Below are positions 8,425 through 17,290 of a stretch of 64,000 bases of DNA, piece after piece (within the stretch, counting starts at the first letter, position 1; every line of letters begins with the position of its first letter). This DNA is from Paenibacillus sp. PastM-3. Its GTDB lineage: Bacteria > Bacillota > Bacilli > Paenibacillales > Paenibacillaceae. The position numbers and the translations under genes were made by a program. The DNA lies in NCBI RefSeq assembly GCF_029893965.1, contig NZ_JARXXP010000024.1, positions 1 to 64,000 of the forward strand, read 5' to 3'. Under the pieces are notes generated by a model, which saw only the letters and a program-made list of their open reading frames with translations, ran no database searches and was not told the DNA's origin.

Positions 8425-8467
8425 TCTCATCCATCCTTTCAGAACAACCGTTTATTCAGAGTCTATC

Positions 8468-8507
8468 AAAAAAGAGCCTGCAGCACCTAAAGAGGCAGCG
8501 CAGGCAC
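8468..8507 (-). terminator. Terminator after the GH94 gene
   Basis: GCCTGC (8476-8481) pairs with GCAGGC (8500-8505), with extra pairing inside the loop. Six T residues follow on the minus strand. It would stop or reduce transcription into the mutarotase-like gene. Confidence 0.65.
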
Positions 8508-8524
8508 TTCTCATTATTTATTGA

Positions 8525-11272
8525 TCAGGCGAGTTCAACCTTCAGTTCATGAACCTGTCCTTCCGGCAATGCCTGCAGCACCGCACGCGGAATCAGCACA
8601 CCCTCTGAGACGCGCTGAAGCGTCACCACAGCGCCATTCAGGGTAACTGCGTGTATTTGGTACTCTCCATACTCAGCGCTTCCTGTGGACGTGTAGACCA
8701 CCTCCAGCTCACGTCCGGCAAACAGAGTCTTAACCGACGCCCTGCCCTGTGCGTCAAACTGCTCCTTGACCAGCTTCGGTGCAAGCAGCAGATCACCCAG
8801 ACGTCCTTTAACGCCGAATACCTCTGTCACCATCGTCAGCAGCAGCCAGCTGGCCGAGCCGGTCAGATACGTATACATGCCTCTGCCTTTTTCATTAATA
8901 TACTCCGGAATCCCCGGGTACATCCTGCTCAGCTCAAAATTCACACTCAGGCTGTACAGCGAATCAAGCACCTTGTATCCCTCACGGACATAACCGCGTT
9001 TATACAGCGCATTCCCGTACATCACAGTCATATGGCTGAACATCGCCCCATTTTCTTTATGGCCAAAAGCAAACCCGAAGGCACGGCCCAGATTTTGCTG
9101 GATACCGCCGAAGTCCGAATTCAGCCGGTAGCCGATTCTGGTATCGAACAGGTTTCTTTCCACGGATGTGATCATATGCGGAATCTGCTCAGGGGCTGCT
9201 GCGCGGCCGAGAAGCGGAAACACCTGTCCGGTAAGCGTCATCCGGACACCTCCGGCCGACTCTCCTTCAACCCGTTCACCGTCATTATTATAATAGCCGT
9301 TAAACCAGCCGCCGCCGTGAACACTTTCCACCCATTCATTACTGCGCAGATGGCTGAAAATCCACTCTGCCTTGCGGGCCAGGTCATCGGCCACCCGCCC
9401 AAGTTCCAGCTCTGCCCGGATGCCGCTTACCCGGTTCGGTGCAGCAGCATAATAACGGTTCAGCCGTTCCTGCTTGGCGGATACAGATGCATAATCGACA
9501 CTCTCGCCCAAGGAGTCCAGCAGCAGCAGCATTTCTTCCGCAAGCTCCAGCGTACCGCTTCCCGTGCAGTCCTTCAGTGTGCGCAGCAGTTCGGACAGCT
9601 CATAAAGGTTATCGCCGTAGAATGCGGTGAAGGTAACACTTTCTCCGCGCTGTGCCGCCATATCCAGCCCGTCATTCCAGTCTGCACCCTCCAGCAGAAT
9701 GTTATTGTGCTCACCCACATTGAAGAACGGAACCAGATTCTGCAGCAGGATATGCTCCAGGATCGTACCGGTATAGACCTCTCCGGCACTGGTGCGCAGG
9801 CTGCTGCCTGCAGCAGGCTCCCAGGAGCTGTCGCGTTCACGGCAGCGGCTCATGAAGGAGTCCCGGAAATAAGTCTGCTCCTGCAGCAGGAAATCCAGAT
9901 CACCGCTCTGATTCAAATACAGCAGGGTTGTCATAAACGGCCACGCCCCATGGTCCATCCATACACGCGGGATGTTATTACGGTCGGCAATGAACTCGCC
10001 AGGGTGCTGGCCGATGATGGTTGCATTGCTGCCGTCTATTCTCACTCCCGCATAATTATTCAGCAGCAGGCTGCGTACATCCTCCGGTTCCATGATCAGG
10101 AGGGCCAGGCAATCCTGCCATAAATCACGCCAGCCCCGGCCGCCCCGGCCGTAATCATGGTAGGGCAGAAATGAGTTCCCGTACAGCCTGCGCAGCACCG
10201 GCTGCAAGGTAACCCATTTCATCCACTGGTCAGCGCCGTCATCCCCTGTATGGAAGGACACCGTGTTCACTTTGTCCGCCCAGAACTGCTTGTTAGCCGT
10301 AAGCTCGGCATCAAAAGCCGCAGCAGAGCCGTATTTCCCCATCAGTTCTTCCACATCAATCCGGTCATTGCCGATCGCCATCACCACTACATACGAACGG
10401 CTCTGGCCCGGCAGCAGCGCAGCTGAAGCGAATCTTATTCCTCCCAGCGCTTCATAACCCTCGCTATGCAGAGCTCCGTCCCGGCCGGACTGCGCCTCTG
10501 CATTCCATACTACCGCTTCGGGCCAGTCCAGGCTGCCGCCTTCACCAATAAACTCTTCCTGAACAGGGAAGAAGCCAACAGGCGGAGCACCGTCCTCTTC
10601 CGCACCAAAAACACCATAGGACGTTTGATTAACCCGGTGTCCACGCTCATCAAAAGATAACGCCGGCTGAACCTCGACACCATAGTCCAAGGTATAAATC
10701 CGGTTCAGCAGTGAAGTGACGTGCCGGTGATCCCGCAGATCATCTGCCGAACGTGCATACATCGGGATGGCCGCAGTGGGCGTAATCAATATTTCCCCTG
10801 TTCCCGTATTCGTCAGCACCACCTTCATCAGCTCAACCTTATCACTCCCGCCGGGAACGAGGCTGGTCACTTCCGCCTTGATGCCCAGCTGCCGGTTCTC
10901 CCGTGTAACCTTGTGCCACAGCAGCCCGGCTTCCAGCAGAGAATCGTCTGCAGTCTCCGAATAAGCCTCTGCATGCTGGCGGGCTGAATTCCCCGCTGCC
11001 GACCAGGCTCCCTTTCCGTCGATATAAACCCAGAAATTGCGGGATGCCCGCGAATTGTGCAGATCCTCCACAGAGAGCGGCGGTGTCAGAAAGGTATTAT
11101 GTCCCGAGGTTACCTGGCCATGAAGCTGCGGAGTGACTGAGGACATCATGCCCCCTTCATTAACCAGCGGAAAATACAAGAAACTGCTCCGGTCAGGCTG
11201 CTCCAGACTGAACTCCCCATGCTGCCCGGTGAACTGCCAGCCTGCTATTTTTTTGTGTGCCAATGTATTCAT
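8525..11272 (-). CDS. Glycoside hydrolase family 94 phosphorylase
   Basis: This 915-residue protein belongs to the inverting disaccharide/oligosaccharide phosphorylases. The N-terminal half is a beta-sandwich (about 1-300) and the C-terminal half an (alpha/alpha)6 barrel. GRGWRDLWQDCLALL (378-392) and the GADWNDGLD motif with the presumed general-acid aspartate D531 are diagnostic, and the HKENGAMFSHM segment is also typical. The products would be a sugar 1-phosphate and a shortened glucoside. The length is close to what I recall for the Paenibacillus laminaribiose phosphorylase and longer than cellobiose phosphorylase (about 810), but specificity cannot be decided by reading. A LacI-type operator and a strong promoter lie directly upstream, so sugar-induced expression is likely. 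Confidence 0.85.
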   Translation of the reverse strand: MNTLAHKKIAGWQFTGQHGEFSLEQPDRSSFLYFPLVNEGGMMSSVTPQLHGQVTSGHNTFLTPPLSVEDLHNSRASRNFWVYIDGKGAWSAAGNSARQHAEAYSETADDSLLEAGLLWHKVTRENRQLGIKAEVTSLVPGGSDKVELMKVVLTNTGTGEILITPTAAIPMYARSADDLRDHRHVTSLLNRIYTLDYGVEVQPALSFDERGHRVNQTSYGVFGAEEDGAPPVGFFPVQEEFIGEGGSLDWPEAVVWNAEAQSGRDGALHSEGYEALGGIRFASAALLPGQSRSYVVVMAIGNDRIDVEELMGKYGSAAAFDAELTANKQFWADKVNTVSFHTGDDGADQWMKWVTLQPVLRRLYGNSFLPYHDYGRGGRGWRDLWQDCLALLIMEPEDVRSLLLNNYAGVRIDGSNATIIGQHPGEFIADRNNIPRVWMDHGAWPFMTTLLYLNQSGDLDFLLQEQTYFRDSFMSRCRERDSSWEPAAGSSLRTSAGEVYTGTILEHILLQNLVPFFNVGEHNNILLEGADWNDGLDMAAQRGESVTFTAFYGDNLYELSELLRTLKDCTGSGTLELAEEMLLLLDSLGESVDYASVSAKQERLNRYYAAAPNRVSGIRAELELGRVADDLARKAEWIFSHLRSNEWVESVHGGGWFNGYYNNDGERVEGESAGGVRMTLTGQVFPLLGRAAAPEQIPHMITSVERNLFDTRIGYRLNSDFGGIQQNLGRAFGFAFGHKENGAMFSHMTVMYGNALYKRGYVREGYKVLDSLYSLSVNFELSRMYPGIPEYINEKGRGMYTYLTGSASWLLLTMVTEVFGVKGRLGDLLLAPKLVKEQFDAQGRASVKTLFAGRELEVVYTSTGSAEYGEYQIHAVTLNGAVVTLQRVSEGVLIPRAVLQALPEGQVHELKVELA

Positions 11273-11292
11273 CCTTCCAGATCATTTTAACG

Positions 11293-11308
11293 AAACCGAT
11301 TTCGGTTT
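11293..11308. promoter_or_regulatory. LacI-family-type operator
   Basis: AAACCGA, a two-base spacer and TCGGTTT form a perfect dyad. It begins two bases downstream of the -10 box of the GH94 promoter, over the expected transcription start. This placement and the CG-centred arms are typical of LacI/GalR repressor sites; a CcpA cre site is less likely. No LacI-type regulator gene is in the window. Confidence 0.65.
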
Positions 11309-11309
11309 T

Positions 11310-11338
11310 ATTATTGCACCGTTAACAAATGTTGTAAA
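11310..11338 (-). promoter_or_regulatory. Sigma-A-type promoter of the GH94 gene
   Basis: On the minus strand TTTACA (11338-11333), a 17-base spacer and AATAAT (11315-11310) precede the operator and a GGAAGGATG ribosome site. Confidence 0.65.
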
Positions 11339-11409
11339 GAGATTTTTGGATGAACTGCTGTAAATTGTTTAAGGATCATTAAATTTTCGATTTAAACGCT
11401 GTAATATCA

Positions 11410-11556
11410 ATGGTTTTCTCTTCCTTAGCTTCAATAGGCACACCTGTAGAAAGCAAAGAATCATCCGAAAACAATTCCGAAAATGCGGCTAAATTATTAA
11501 ATAAAGAATCTCAAAGGATTAAAAATGTGTCCGGAAAGAATCTTATAATATACTAA
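11410..11556 (+). CDS. Doubtful 48-codon frame in an AT-rich gap
   Basis: ATG at 11410 opens 48 codons ending at TAA 11554-11556. The product starts MVFSSLASIGTPVES, which looks like the end of a signal peptide, and continues with a polar lysine/glutamate/asparagine-rich tail. There is no ribosome site, and an in-frame stop lies 11 codons upstream. It may be a remnant of a small secreted protein or chance. The rest of the gap 11339-11690 holds nothing else I can name. Confidence 0.2.
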   Translation: MVFSSLASIGTPVESKESSENNSENAAKLLNKESQRIKNVSGKNLIIY

Positions 11557-11691
11557 ATTCCATTTTGGTAAACGCATTCTTTTCTATTTATAATAGAATA
11601 TTCTTTTTCACAGGACTCACTTACGAAAATTTTTCGTTATTTTTGTTTTCCGGACAATTCAAACAATACAGTTGGTCTCCAAAAAGATCGC

Positions 11692-11722
11692 AAAAAAGCC
11701 CCCGGGTCTCCCCGGAGGCTTC
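11692..11722 (-). terminator. Terminator of glnA
   Basis: GCCCCCGGG (11698-11706) pairs with CCCGGAGGC (11711-11719) with one wobble, loop TCTC. Six T residues follow on the minus strand. Confidence 0.85.
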
Positions 11723-11754
11723 TGAGCAAAGCTAAATTTATTATAATTCCGATC

Positions 11755-13179
11755 CTATACGTCGAAGTACAGGGCATATTCATGCGGATGAACACGAATA
11801 GCAACCTCTTGTGCTTCTCCACGCTTCAGGGCGATGTAGTTATCAATAAAGTCCTTGGTGAATACGCCGCCTTCTGTAAGGAACTCGTAGTCAGCTTCCA
11901 GAGCGTCAAGCGCTTCATTCAAGCTGCCTGGAACACTGCGGATCTTTTCTTTGTCAGCATCGGACAATTCATAGATGTTCTTGTCCAGCGGACCGTAGCC
12001 CATTTCTTCAGGGTTGATTTTTTTCTTGATTCCGTCCAGACCAGCCATCAGCATTGCGGAGAATGCCAGGTAAGGGTTAGCAGTGGAGTCAGGTGTACGG
12101 AATTCAATACGACAGCCCTTAGGTGTTACAGCAGCTACCGGGATACGGACTGCAGCGGAACGGTTACCTTTGGAGTAAACCAGGTTAACCGGTGCTTCGT
12201 AACCAGGAACCAGACGTTTGAACGAGTTAGTGCTTGGGTTAGTCAGCGCGATCAGTGCCGGTGCATGGTACAGGATACCGCCAATGTAGTGCAGAGCCAT
12301 TTCACTCAGGTTGGCATAAGCGCCTTTTTCGTAGAACAAAGGCTCGCTGCCGTTGAAGATCGACTGGTGAACGTGCATACCGCTACCATTATCGCCGAAC
12401 AGCGGTTTTGGCATGAAGGTTGCAACTTTGCCGTACTGGCGTGCAGTGTTCTGCACGATATATTTGTAAGTCAGGAGATTGTCAGCTGTTTTCTTCAGGG
12501 TATCGAAACGGAAGTTGATTTCCGCTTGTCCCGCAGTCGCCACTTCATGGTGGTGACGTTCGATTTCCAGTCCTGCTTCGCTGAGCAGACGGCACATTTC
12601 ACTGCGGATATCCTGCTGGGAATCCACTGGCGCTACCGGAACATATCCGCCTTTAACGCCTACCTTGAAGCCCAGGTTGCCGCCTTCTTCCTTACGGTTC
12701 GTGTTCCATGCTGCTTCTTCGGAATCTACGGAGAAGGAAGAGCTGTGCATTGTAGTCTCGTAACGGACATCGTCGAAGATGAAGAACTCGGACTCAGGTG
12801 CAAAGAATGCCGCTGTGCCTACACCGCTTGACTGCAGGAACTCTTCAGCCTTTACTGCGATACCGCGCGGGTCGCGCTCATAACGTTCGCCGTCAGGAGT
12901 GAAGATGTCACACATGATATTCAGCGTCGGGTGAGCTGTAAAAGGATCAATGTATACAGTACTTGGATCAGGCATCATTACCATGTCCGATTCTTCAATA
13001 CCGCGGAATCCTTTGATGGAAGAACCATCAAACGCTACACCATTAACAAATGTTTCTTCCTCAACTGCAGATGCCGGCAATGAGATATGATGAGCACGTC
13101 CACCCAAATCTACAAAGCGAAAATCCACCCACTCGATATTGTTTTCCTTGATCGTCTGCAACACTTTTTCAACCGACAT
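11755..13179 (-). CDS. glnA: Type I glutamine synthetase of the beta (long) subtype
   Basis: This 474-residue enzyme condenses glutamate and ammonia into glutamine using ATP, as a dodecamer in the cytoplasm. Signatures are VAFDGSSIKGF, NGSGMHVHQS, KRLVPGYEAPVNLVYS and RIEFRTPDSTANPYLA. Its length and C-terminal end are those of GSI-beta enzymes: DKNIYELSD places Y403 where the enterobacterial adenylylated tyrosine lies in DKNLYDLP, and the ending matches the E. coli type. The usual Firmicute GlnA is about 444 residues and sits beside glnR, which is absent here. Whether adenylylation occurs is unknown; no GlnE is present in the window. A strong promoter with a large inverted repeat lies upstream. 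Confidence 0.93.
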   Translation of the reverse strand: MSVEKVLQTIKENNIEWVDFRFVDLGGRAHHISLPASAVEEETFVNGVAFDGSSIKGFRGIEESDMVMMPDPSTVYIDPFTAHPTLNIMCDIFTPDGERYERDPRGIAVKAEEFLQSSGVGTAAFFAPESEFFIFDDVRYETTMHSSSFSVDSEEAAWNTNRKEEGGNLGFKVGVKGGYVPVAPVDSQQDIRSEMCRLLSEAGLEIERHHHEVATAGQAEINFRFDTLKKTADNLLTYKYIVQNTARQYGKVATFMPKPLFGDNGSGMHVHQSIFNGSEPLFYEKGAYANLSEMALHYIGGILYHAPALIALTNPSTNSFKRLVPGYEAPVNLVYSKGNRSAAVRIPVAAVTPKGCRIEFRTPDSTANPYLAFSAMLMAGLDGIKKKINPEEMGYGPLDKNIYELSDADKEKIRSVPGSLNEALDALEADYEFLTEGGVFTKDFIDNYIALKRGEAQEVAIRVHPHEYALYFDV

Positions 13180-13259
13180 GAATAATTCCTCCCCAAGTTC
13201 CGAACATTAACCCGCTCTCAGTATCAAATGTTCTTGTTTTTATTTTTTTTACTGTCGTC

Positions 13260-13288
13260 ATTATAAAACTCATACCTAACATCGTCAA
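13260..13288 (-). promoter_or_regulatory. Strong sigma-A-type promoter of glnA
   Basis: On the minus strand TTGACG (13288-13283), a 17-base spacer and a perfect TATAAT (13265-13260) stand about 80 bases before the ATG. Confidence 0.8.
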
Positions 13289-13304
13289 TGCTTATGTCAG
13301 GTAT
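13272..13304. promoter_or_regulatory. 33-bp inverted repeat bracketing the glnA -35 box
   Basis: Arms ATACCTAACAT (13272-13282) and ATGTCAGGTAT (13294-13304) are inverted copies with one mismatch, separated by 11 bases that contain the -35 hexamer. The arm centres are 22 bp apart, about two helical turns. Each arm contains a TGTNA-like half-site of GlnR/TnrA, but spacing and orientation differ from the classic TGTNAN7TNACA site. A dimeric repressor acting here is inferred. Confidence 0.6.
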
Positions 13305-13459
13305 TTTTAATCACAATGTAAGATATTCTGACGCTTTCGTGAATAAGCAGCAGCTTGTCTTAAATTGTATTACATAATGCCAGGCAAAATAATAAATAGC
13401 CCTCTCTCCCGCCTGGTTGCAGGAAAGAAGGCCTTGTGTGGCAGGTTTCTTCCGGTTAA

Positions 13460-14506
13460 TCAGGCAATAGGTGCCGCTTCAAGCGATTCGGAGAATTTGC
13501 GTCCGACCAGCGGGGCAAGTTTCTCCAGATCTCTAAGCAGCTTATCGAACTGATCCGGGAACAGGGACTGAACCCCGTCACCTGTCATTGAATTATCAGG
13601 ATCTGTATGCATTTCAATAATCAGACCATTAGCTCCGGCGGCGACAGAGGCTTTGGCCATCGGCTCTACCAGCTCGCGGCGGCCGGTGCCGTGGCTCGGG
13701 TCAGAAATAACCGGCAGATGGCTCAGGCTCTGAAGCACCGGAATTGCCGACAGGTCGAGTGTATTACGGGTATAGGTTTCAAAGGTACGGATACCGCGCT
13801 CGCACAGCATAACATCACGGTTGCCGCCCGCAAGGATGTACTCGGCCGCATTCAGGAGTTCGTCATAGGTTGCGCTGAAGCCGCGTTTAAGCAGTACAGG
13901 ACGGCCGCAGGTGCCGAGCTTGCGCAGCAGATCGAAATTCTGCATATTGCGTGTGCCCACCTGCAGAATATCCGCATGCTCCGCACAAATATCCACATAC
14001 TCCGGTGTCATAACCTCGGTAATGGTCAGCAGTCCATGCTTCCTGCCGGCTTCGGCCATCATCGTCAGGCCTTCCACACCAACACCCTGGAAGCTGTATG
14101 GCCCGGTACGCGGCTTGAATGCGCCGCCGCGCAGCACCTGGCCGCCGGAAGCCTTGACCAGCCGGGCGATTTCATCAATCTGCTCAGGCGATTCAACCGC
14201 GCACGGCCCGCCCATTACCACAAGATTCTCTCCGCCGATCTTCACGCCGCGGATATCGATAATGGTATCCTCCGGATGGAAGTCACGGCTGGCCAGCTTG
14301 TAGGATTTGGTGATCTTCACAACGTTCTGCACGCCCTTCATCTGGCGCAGATGCTCGGCAAGACTCGGTGTAACGCCGCCGATCAGGCCGATTACCGTAT
14401 GGTCTGCACCACGCGACAGATGGACCTGCAGCCCCTGTTTTTCAATAACGGCAATAATGTCATTTACCTGCTCCTGCGGTGTCTGATTAGACGTAATAAC
14501 GATCAT
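13460..14506 (-). CDS. aroF: 3-deoxy-7-phosphoheptulonate (DAHP) synthase
   Basis: This 348-residue enzyme joins phosphoenolpyruvate and erythrose 4-phosphate in the first step of aromatic amino acid synthesis. An N-terminal ferredoxin-like regulatory domain (about 1-70, MIVITSNQTPQEQVNDII) precedes the TIM barrel, as in the Thermotoga/AroF-I-beta class. Catalytic signatures are GGPCAVES, RGGAFKPRTGPYSFQG, LLKRG, and ISDPSHGTGRR. I start at MIVITS, the family start. No chorismate mutase domain is attached. The symbol aroF follows common use for this class. Confidence 0.93.
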   Translation of the reverse strand: MIVITSNQTPQEQVNDIIAVIEKQGLQVHLSRGADHTVIGLIGGVTPSLAEHLRQMKGVQNVVKITKSYKLASRDFHPEDTIIDIRGVKIGGENLVVMGGPCAVESPEQIDEIARLVKASGGQVLRGGAFKPRTGPYSFQGVGVEGLTMMAEAGRKHGLLTITEVMTPEYVDICAEHADILQVGTRNMQNFDLLRKLGTCGRPVLLKRGFSATYDELLNAAEYILAGGNRDVMLCERGIRTFETYTRNTLDLSAIPVLQSLSHLPVISDPSHGTGRRELVEPMAKASVAAGANGLIIEMHTDPDNSMTGDGVQSLFPDQFDKLLRDLEKLAPLVGRKFSESLEAAPIA

Positions 14507-14607
14507 ATTATAGCTCCCCTTTGTTAGGATATTCCTGTTTATCATTTTAAAATAAATAATAAATACTATTACGCTACGACGCGTGTGTGCTTTTAAGCGC
14601 TAAAGTG

Positions 14608-14636
14608 ATTTTACCGCATAATACAGTATCCGTCAA
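14608..14636 (-). promoter_or_regulatory. Sigma-A-type promoter of the DAHP synthase gene
   Basis: On the minus strand TTGACG (14636-14631), a 17-base spacer and TAAAAT (14613-14608) stand about 100 bases before the start codon. I saw no T-box or attenuator in the leader. Confidence 0.7.
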
Positions 14637-14736
14637 CTAATTTTCCGGTTGGAACCGCCGTTTATTCCAATAATTACTAGGCGGCTAATATTCCCCAAGG
14701 TCCCTTTTGTGGAGAAACCAGGAATACTAAACAACA

Positions 14737-14776
14737 TTAAAAGCACCCGTTCTCCCCAGGCGGAGGAACAGGTGCC
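14737..14776 (-). terminator. Terminator of ispH
   Basis: GCACC...GTTCTCC pairs with GGAGGAACAGGTGC across 14743-14775 with small mismatches. TTTTAA follows on the minus strand. Confidence 0.75.
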
Positions 14777-14821
14777 TGATAATGGCATGTGAAATAGATA
14801 ACGAATAAGTTCAGAACAACA

Positions 14822-15778
14822 TCAGGTAGCGCTCGCAGTCTTGTTCTTGACCGGTGGCAGCAGCTTCGCCATGTTCACTGTACGCTTGATCTCCCAGGTT
14901 TCAGGCTTCGCCGGATCATACTGCTCCAGATAGCTGATAACTTCCTTGGTGATCGGTGTAGGCGTGGACGCGCCGGAAGTAACCCCTACCTTATTAACGC
15001 CCTGCAGCCATTCGGTATTCAGCTCGGATACATCTGCAATCCGGTGGGCAGGCGTACCGGCAATCTCTTCAGACACCTGTGCCAGCCGGTTGGAATTGTT
15101 GCTGCGCGGATCACCGACGACGATTACCAGGTCGCACTGCCCGGCCTGTTCAGCCACAGCCTCCTGGCGCACCTGTGTAGCCATACAGATCTCGTTATGC
15201 ACTTCTGCGCCGGGGTAGGTTTCCAGCAGTTTTTTCATAATATGCTTGATATCCCACTGGCTCATCGTGGTCTGGTTCGTGATGACGATTCGTGAAGATG
15301 GCACATTCAGGCCGGCAATCTCTTCTTCCTTCTCGATCAGATGGACATGCTCCGGCGCAATGCCGACGGCGCCTTCCGGCTCCGGATGGCCTTTTTTGCC
15401 GATATAAATAACCTCGTAGCCTTCCTCCACCTTCTCTTTGATGAGATCGTGGGTCTTCGTTACATCCGGACAAGTAGCATCCACCGTAGTCAGCCCTTTG
15501 GCGCGGGCCAGCCTGCGCACTTCAGGAGAAACACCGTGTGCGGTAAAGATAACCGTACCACTGTCGACTTTATCGAGAATATCCAGACGGTTATGCCCGT
15601 CAAGGGTAATAATTCCATCGTCCTCAAAGGAATTCGTAACATGACTGTTATGTACAATCATGCCAAGTATATAAATCGGCCGGGGCAGATCGAGGTTCTG
15701 GGCGGCCTGCCGTGCCATCACCATGGCATCTACGACACCATAGCAATAGCCCCGGGGAGAAATTTTGATGACTTCCAT
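14822..15778 (-). CDS. ispH: 4-hydroxy-3-methylbut-2-enyl diphosphate reductase
   Basis: This 318-residue iron-sulfur enzyme makes IPP and DMAPP in the last step of the MEP isoprenoid pathway. The three cluster cysteines are C12 (GYCYGV), C103 (ATCPDV) and C198 (NEICMATQ). The catalytic glutamate is E133 in GHPEPEG, and TSGASTPTP is the usual C-terminal motif. It stands alone between terminators. The C-terminal tail after VNMAKLLPP is short, with no fused S1 domain. Confidence 0.95.
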   Translation of the reverse strand: MEVIKISPRGYCYGVVDAMVMARQAAQNLDLPRPIYILGMIVHNSHVTNSFEDDGIITLDGHNRLDILDKVDSGTVIFTAHGVSPEVRRLARAKGLTTVDATCPDVTKTHDLIKEKVEEGYEVIYIGKKGHPEPEGAVGIAPEHVHLIEKEEEIAGLNVPSSRIVITNQTTMSQWDIKHIMKKLLETYPGAEVHNEICMATQVRQEAVAEQAGQCDLVIVVGDPRSNNSNRLAQVSEEIAGTPAHRIADVSELNTEWLQGVNKVGVTSGASTPTPITKEVISYLEQYDPAKPETWEIKRTVNMAKLLPPVKNKTASAT

Positions 15779-15837
15779 GTATGTTCACCGGCTTTCTGCT
15801 GTCAATGACGGCTATAATAAGACCTGTCTATTATACC

Positions 15838-17289
15838 CTATTCCAGCGGCGGAGCAAAGAGAAGCGGCAGCCAGATAATAAAGGTCGTCCCCTCGCCCTG
15901 GCGGGTAACTACCTCCACTGATCCTCCGTGCTCATCGATAATCCATTTGGCGATTGACAGGCCAAGGCCGATTCCTTCCGTCATTCCCCTTGATTCATCC
16001 GCCCGGTAGAAGCGGTCGAAGATATGCGGAACCTGATCCTTGTCCATGCCGATCCCGGTGTCCTTGATCCGGATGCCCACCTGATTCTGGTAGAATACAG
16101 CATCCATGGTGACTTCACCGGAAGGCGTATACTTAAAGGCATTATCAATGAAAATGAACAGCATCTGCTGCAAATAATCCTTGTTGCCGACAATATACTT
16201 TCCGTTCATCTGGCTCAGATCGCCGATAGACCACTCGGACTGGCGCGGCAGGAATGATGCCCTGCGGGCCACCTCTGTCATCAGCGGCTCCAGCGCCACC
16301 GGCTCCTTGTCAAAGGTGCGGCCGGTATCCGCACGAGCCAGCGAGAGCATGTCGCCGACAAGCCGGCTCATCCGTTTGGACTCATCGGCTATATCCTTCA
16401 CTGACTCAATGGACAGCTGGCGGATTTCGGCCTCACTCATCCGGCTCTGCTCAGGATCTATCTCCCAGACCTTCTGCAGCAGGTCGATGTTGCCCCGGAT
16501 CGTTGTAAGCGGTGTCCGCAGCTCGTGCGAAGCATCGGACACGAACCGCCGCTGGGTGGCATACGAATCCTCAAGCTCCCTGTAGAAGCCCTCCATCCGC
16601 CCAAGCATGCTGTTAACCGTCTCAATCAGCCTGCCGATCTCGTCCGGAGGTCCGTTATATTCAATCCGTGAGCTGAGATCGTTGCCGGTCTGAATCCCGT
16701 TGGCTGCTTCAATGACCATGCCGATCGGGCTCATAGATTTGCGGGCCAGGAAAAGCCCGAACGTAAACGCGGCAATCAGCGTGGCAAAGGAGCCGACGAG
16801 CAGAATGTTTTTAAGCCGGTTCAGAAGCGACAGCTGTTCACCCGTATACACCGCCACCTGCAGCACCGCCGGATAATTGCCGTTAGAGGTGCCTACGTCA
16901 AAAGCCTGCTGGTAGATCAGAAACGGATTTCCGCCGTAATTGGCCTGCGAGAACCCCTGCTGACTGGCGGCGTCCGCCTTGGCCGGCACCTTAAACTGCA
17001 GATTGATCTCGGACATGTTCTGGCTTGGAATCAATTTATCCAGATCGTATATATACAGCTGGGCAAACAGGCTCTGCCCCGCCGGACCGCCTAGCACCTG
17101 TTTAAGTGTTCCATCATTGTAGTCAAAGTCCGTTTTGAGGCCTACCTGCTGAGCCTGCCGCATAAGCCGTTCTTTCAGATCCCCATAAGTATTAAAATAG
17201 ACAAAACCGTAAATTGCGGCTGATAAGGCCAGCAGCATAACGGCCAAAATCCCTGAATACCAGGCTGTCAGCCGCAATTTAATAGACAT
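15838..17289 (-). CDS. Sensor histidine kinase, partner of the adjacent OmpR-type regulator
   Basis: This 483-residue kinase has a first membrane segment (about 10-32), an extracytoplasmic sensor loop (about 35-160), a second membrane segment (about 162-183), a HAMP domain, a HisKA domain with phosphoacceptor H255 in SDASHELRTPLTTIRGN, and a HATPase end (NAFKYTP, DTGIGM, GIGLGLSIAKWI). I start at MSIKLRL because GAGGTGA lies directly before it. That start lies one base after the regulator's stop, so the pair is coupled. With HtrA directly upstream, it resembles CssRS-htrA of B. subtilis or MprAB-pepD of mycobacteria, which sense misfolded envelope proteins. The signal here is inferred. Confidence 0.88.
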   Translation of the reverse strand: MSIKLRLTAWYSGILAVMLLALSAAIYGFVYFNTYGDLKERLMRQAQQVGLKTDFDYNDGTLKQVLGGPAGQSLFAQLYIYDLDKLIPSQNMSEINLQFKVPAKADAASQQGFSQANYGGNPFLIYQQAFDVGTSNGNYPAVLQVAVYTGEQLSLLNRLKNILLVGSFATLIAAFTFGLFLARKSMSPIGMVIEAANGIQTGNDLSSRIEYNGPPDEIGRLIETVNSMLGRMEGFYRELEDSYATQRRFVSDASHELRTPLTTIRGNIDLLQKVWEIDPEQSRMSEAEIRQLSIESVKDIADESKRMSRLVGDMLSLARADTGRTFDKEPVALEPLMTEVARRASFLPRQSEWSIGDLSQMNGKYIVGNKDYLQQMLFIFIDNAFKYTPSGEVTMDAVFYQNQVGIRIKDTGIGMDKDQVPHIFDRFYRADESRGMTEGIGLGLSIAKWIIDEHGGSVEVVTRQGEGTTFIIWLPLLFAPPLE

Positions 17290-17290
17290 G

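Noticed and set aside
8651..10123. 490-codon plus-strand frame inside the GH94 gene
   Set aside because: It is a shadow of the GH94 coding strand. The GH94 frame has clear family motifs, and the shadow gives a composition rich in Q, R and P with no domain.
13321..13459. Terminator after the DAHP synthase gene at CCAGGC/GCCTGG
   Set aside because: The stem is only six base pairs with a long loop and no clear T run on the minus strand.
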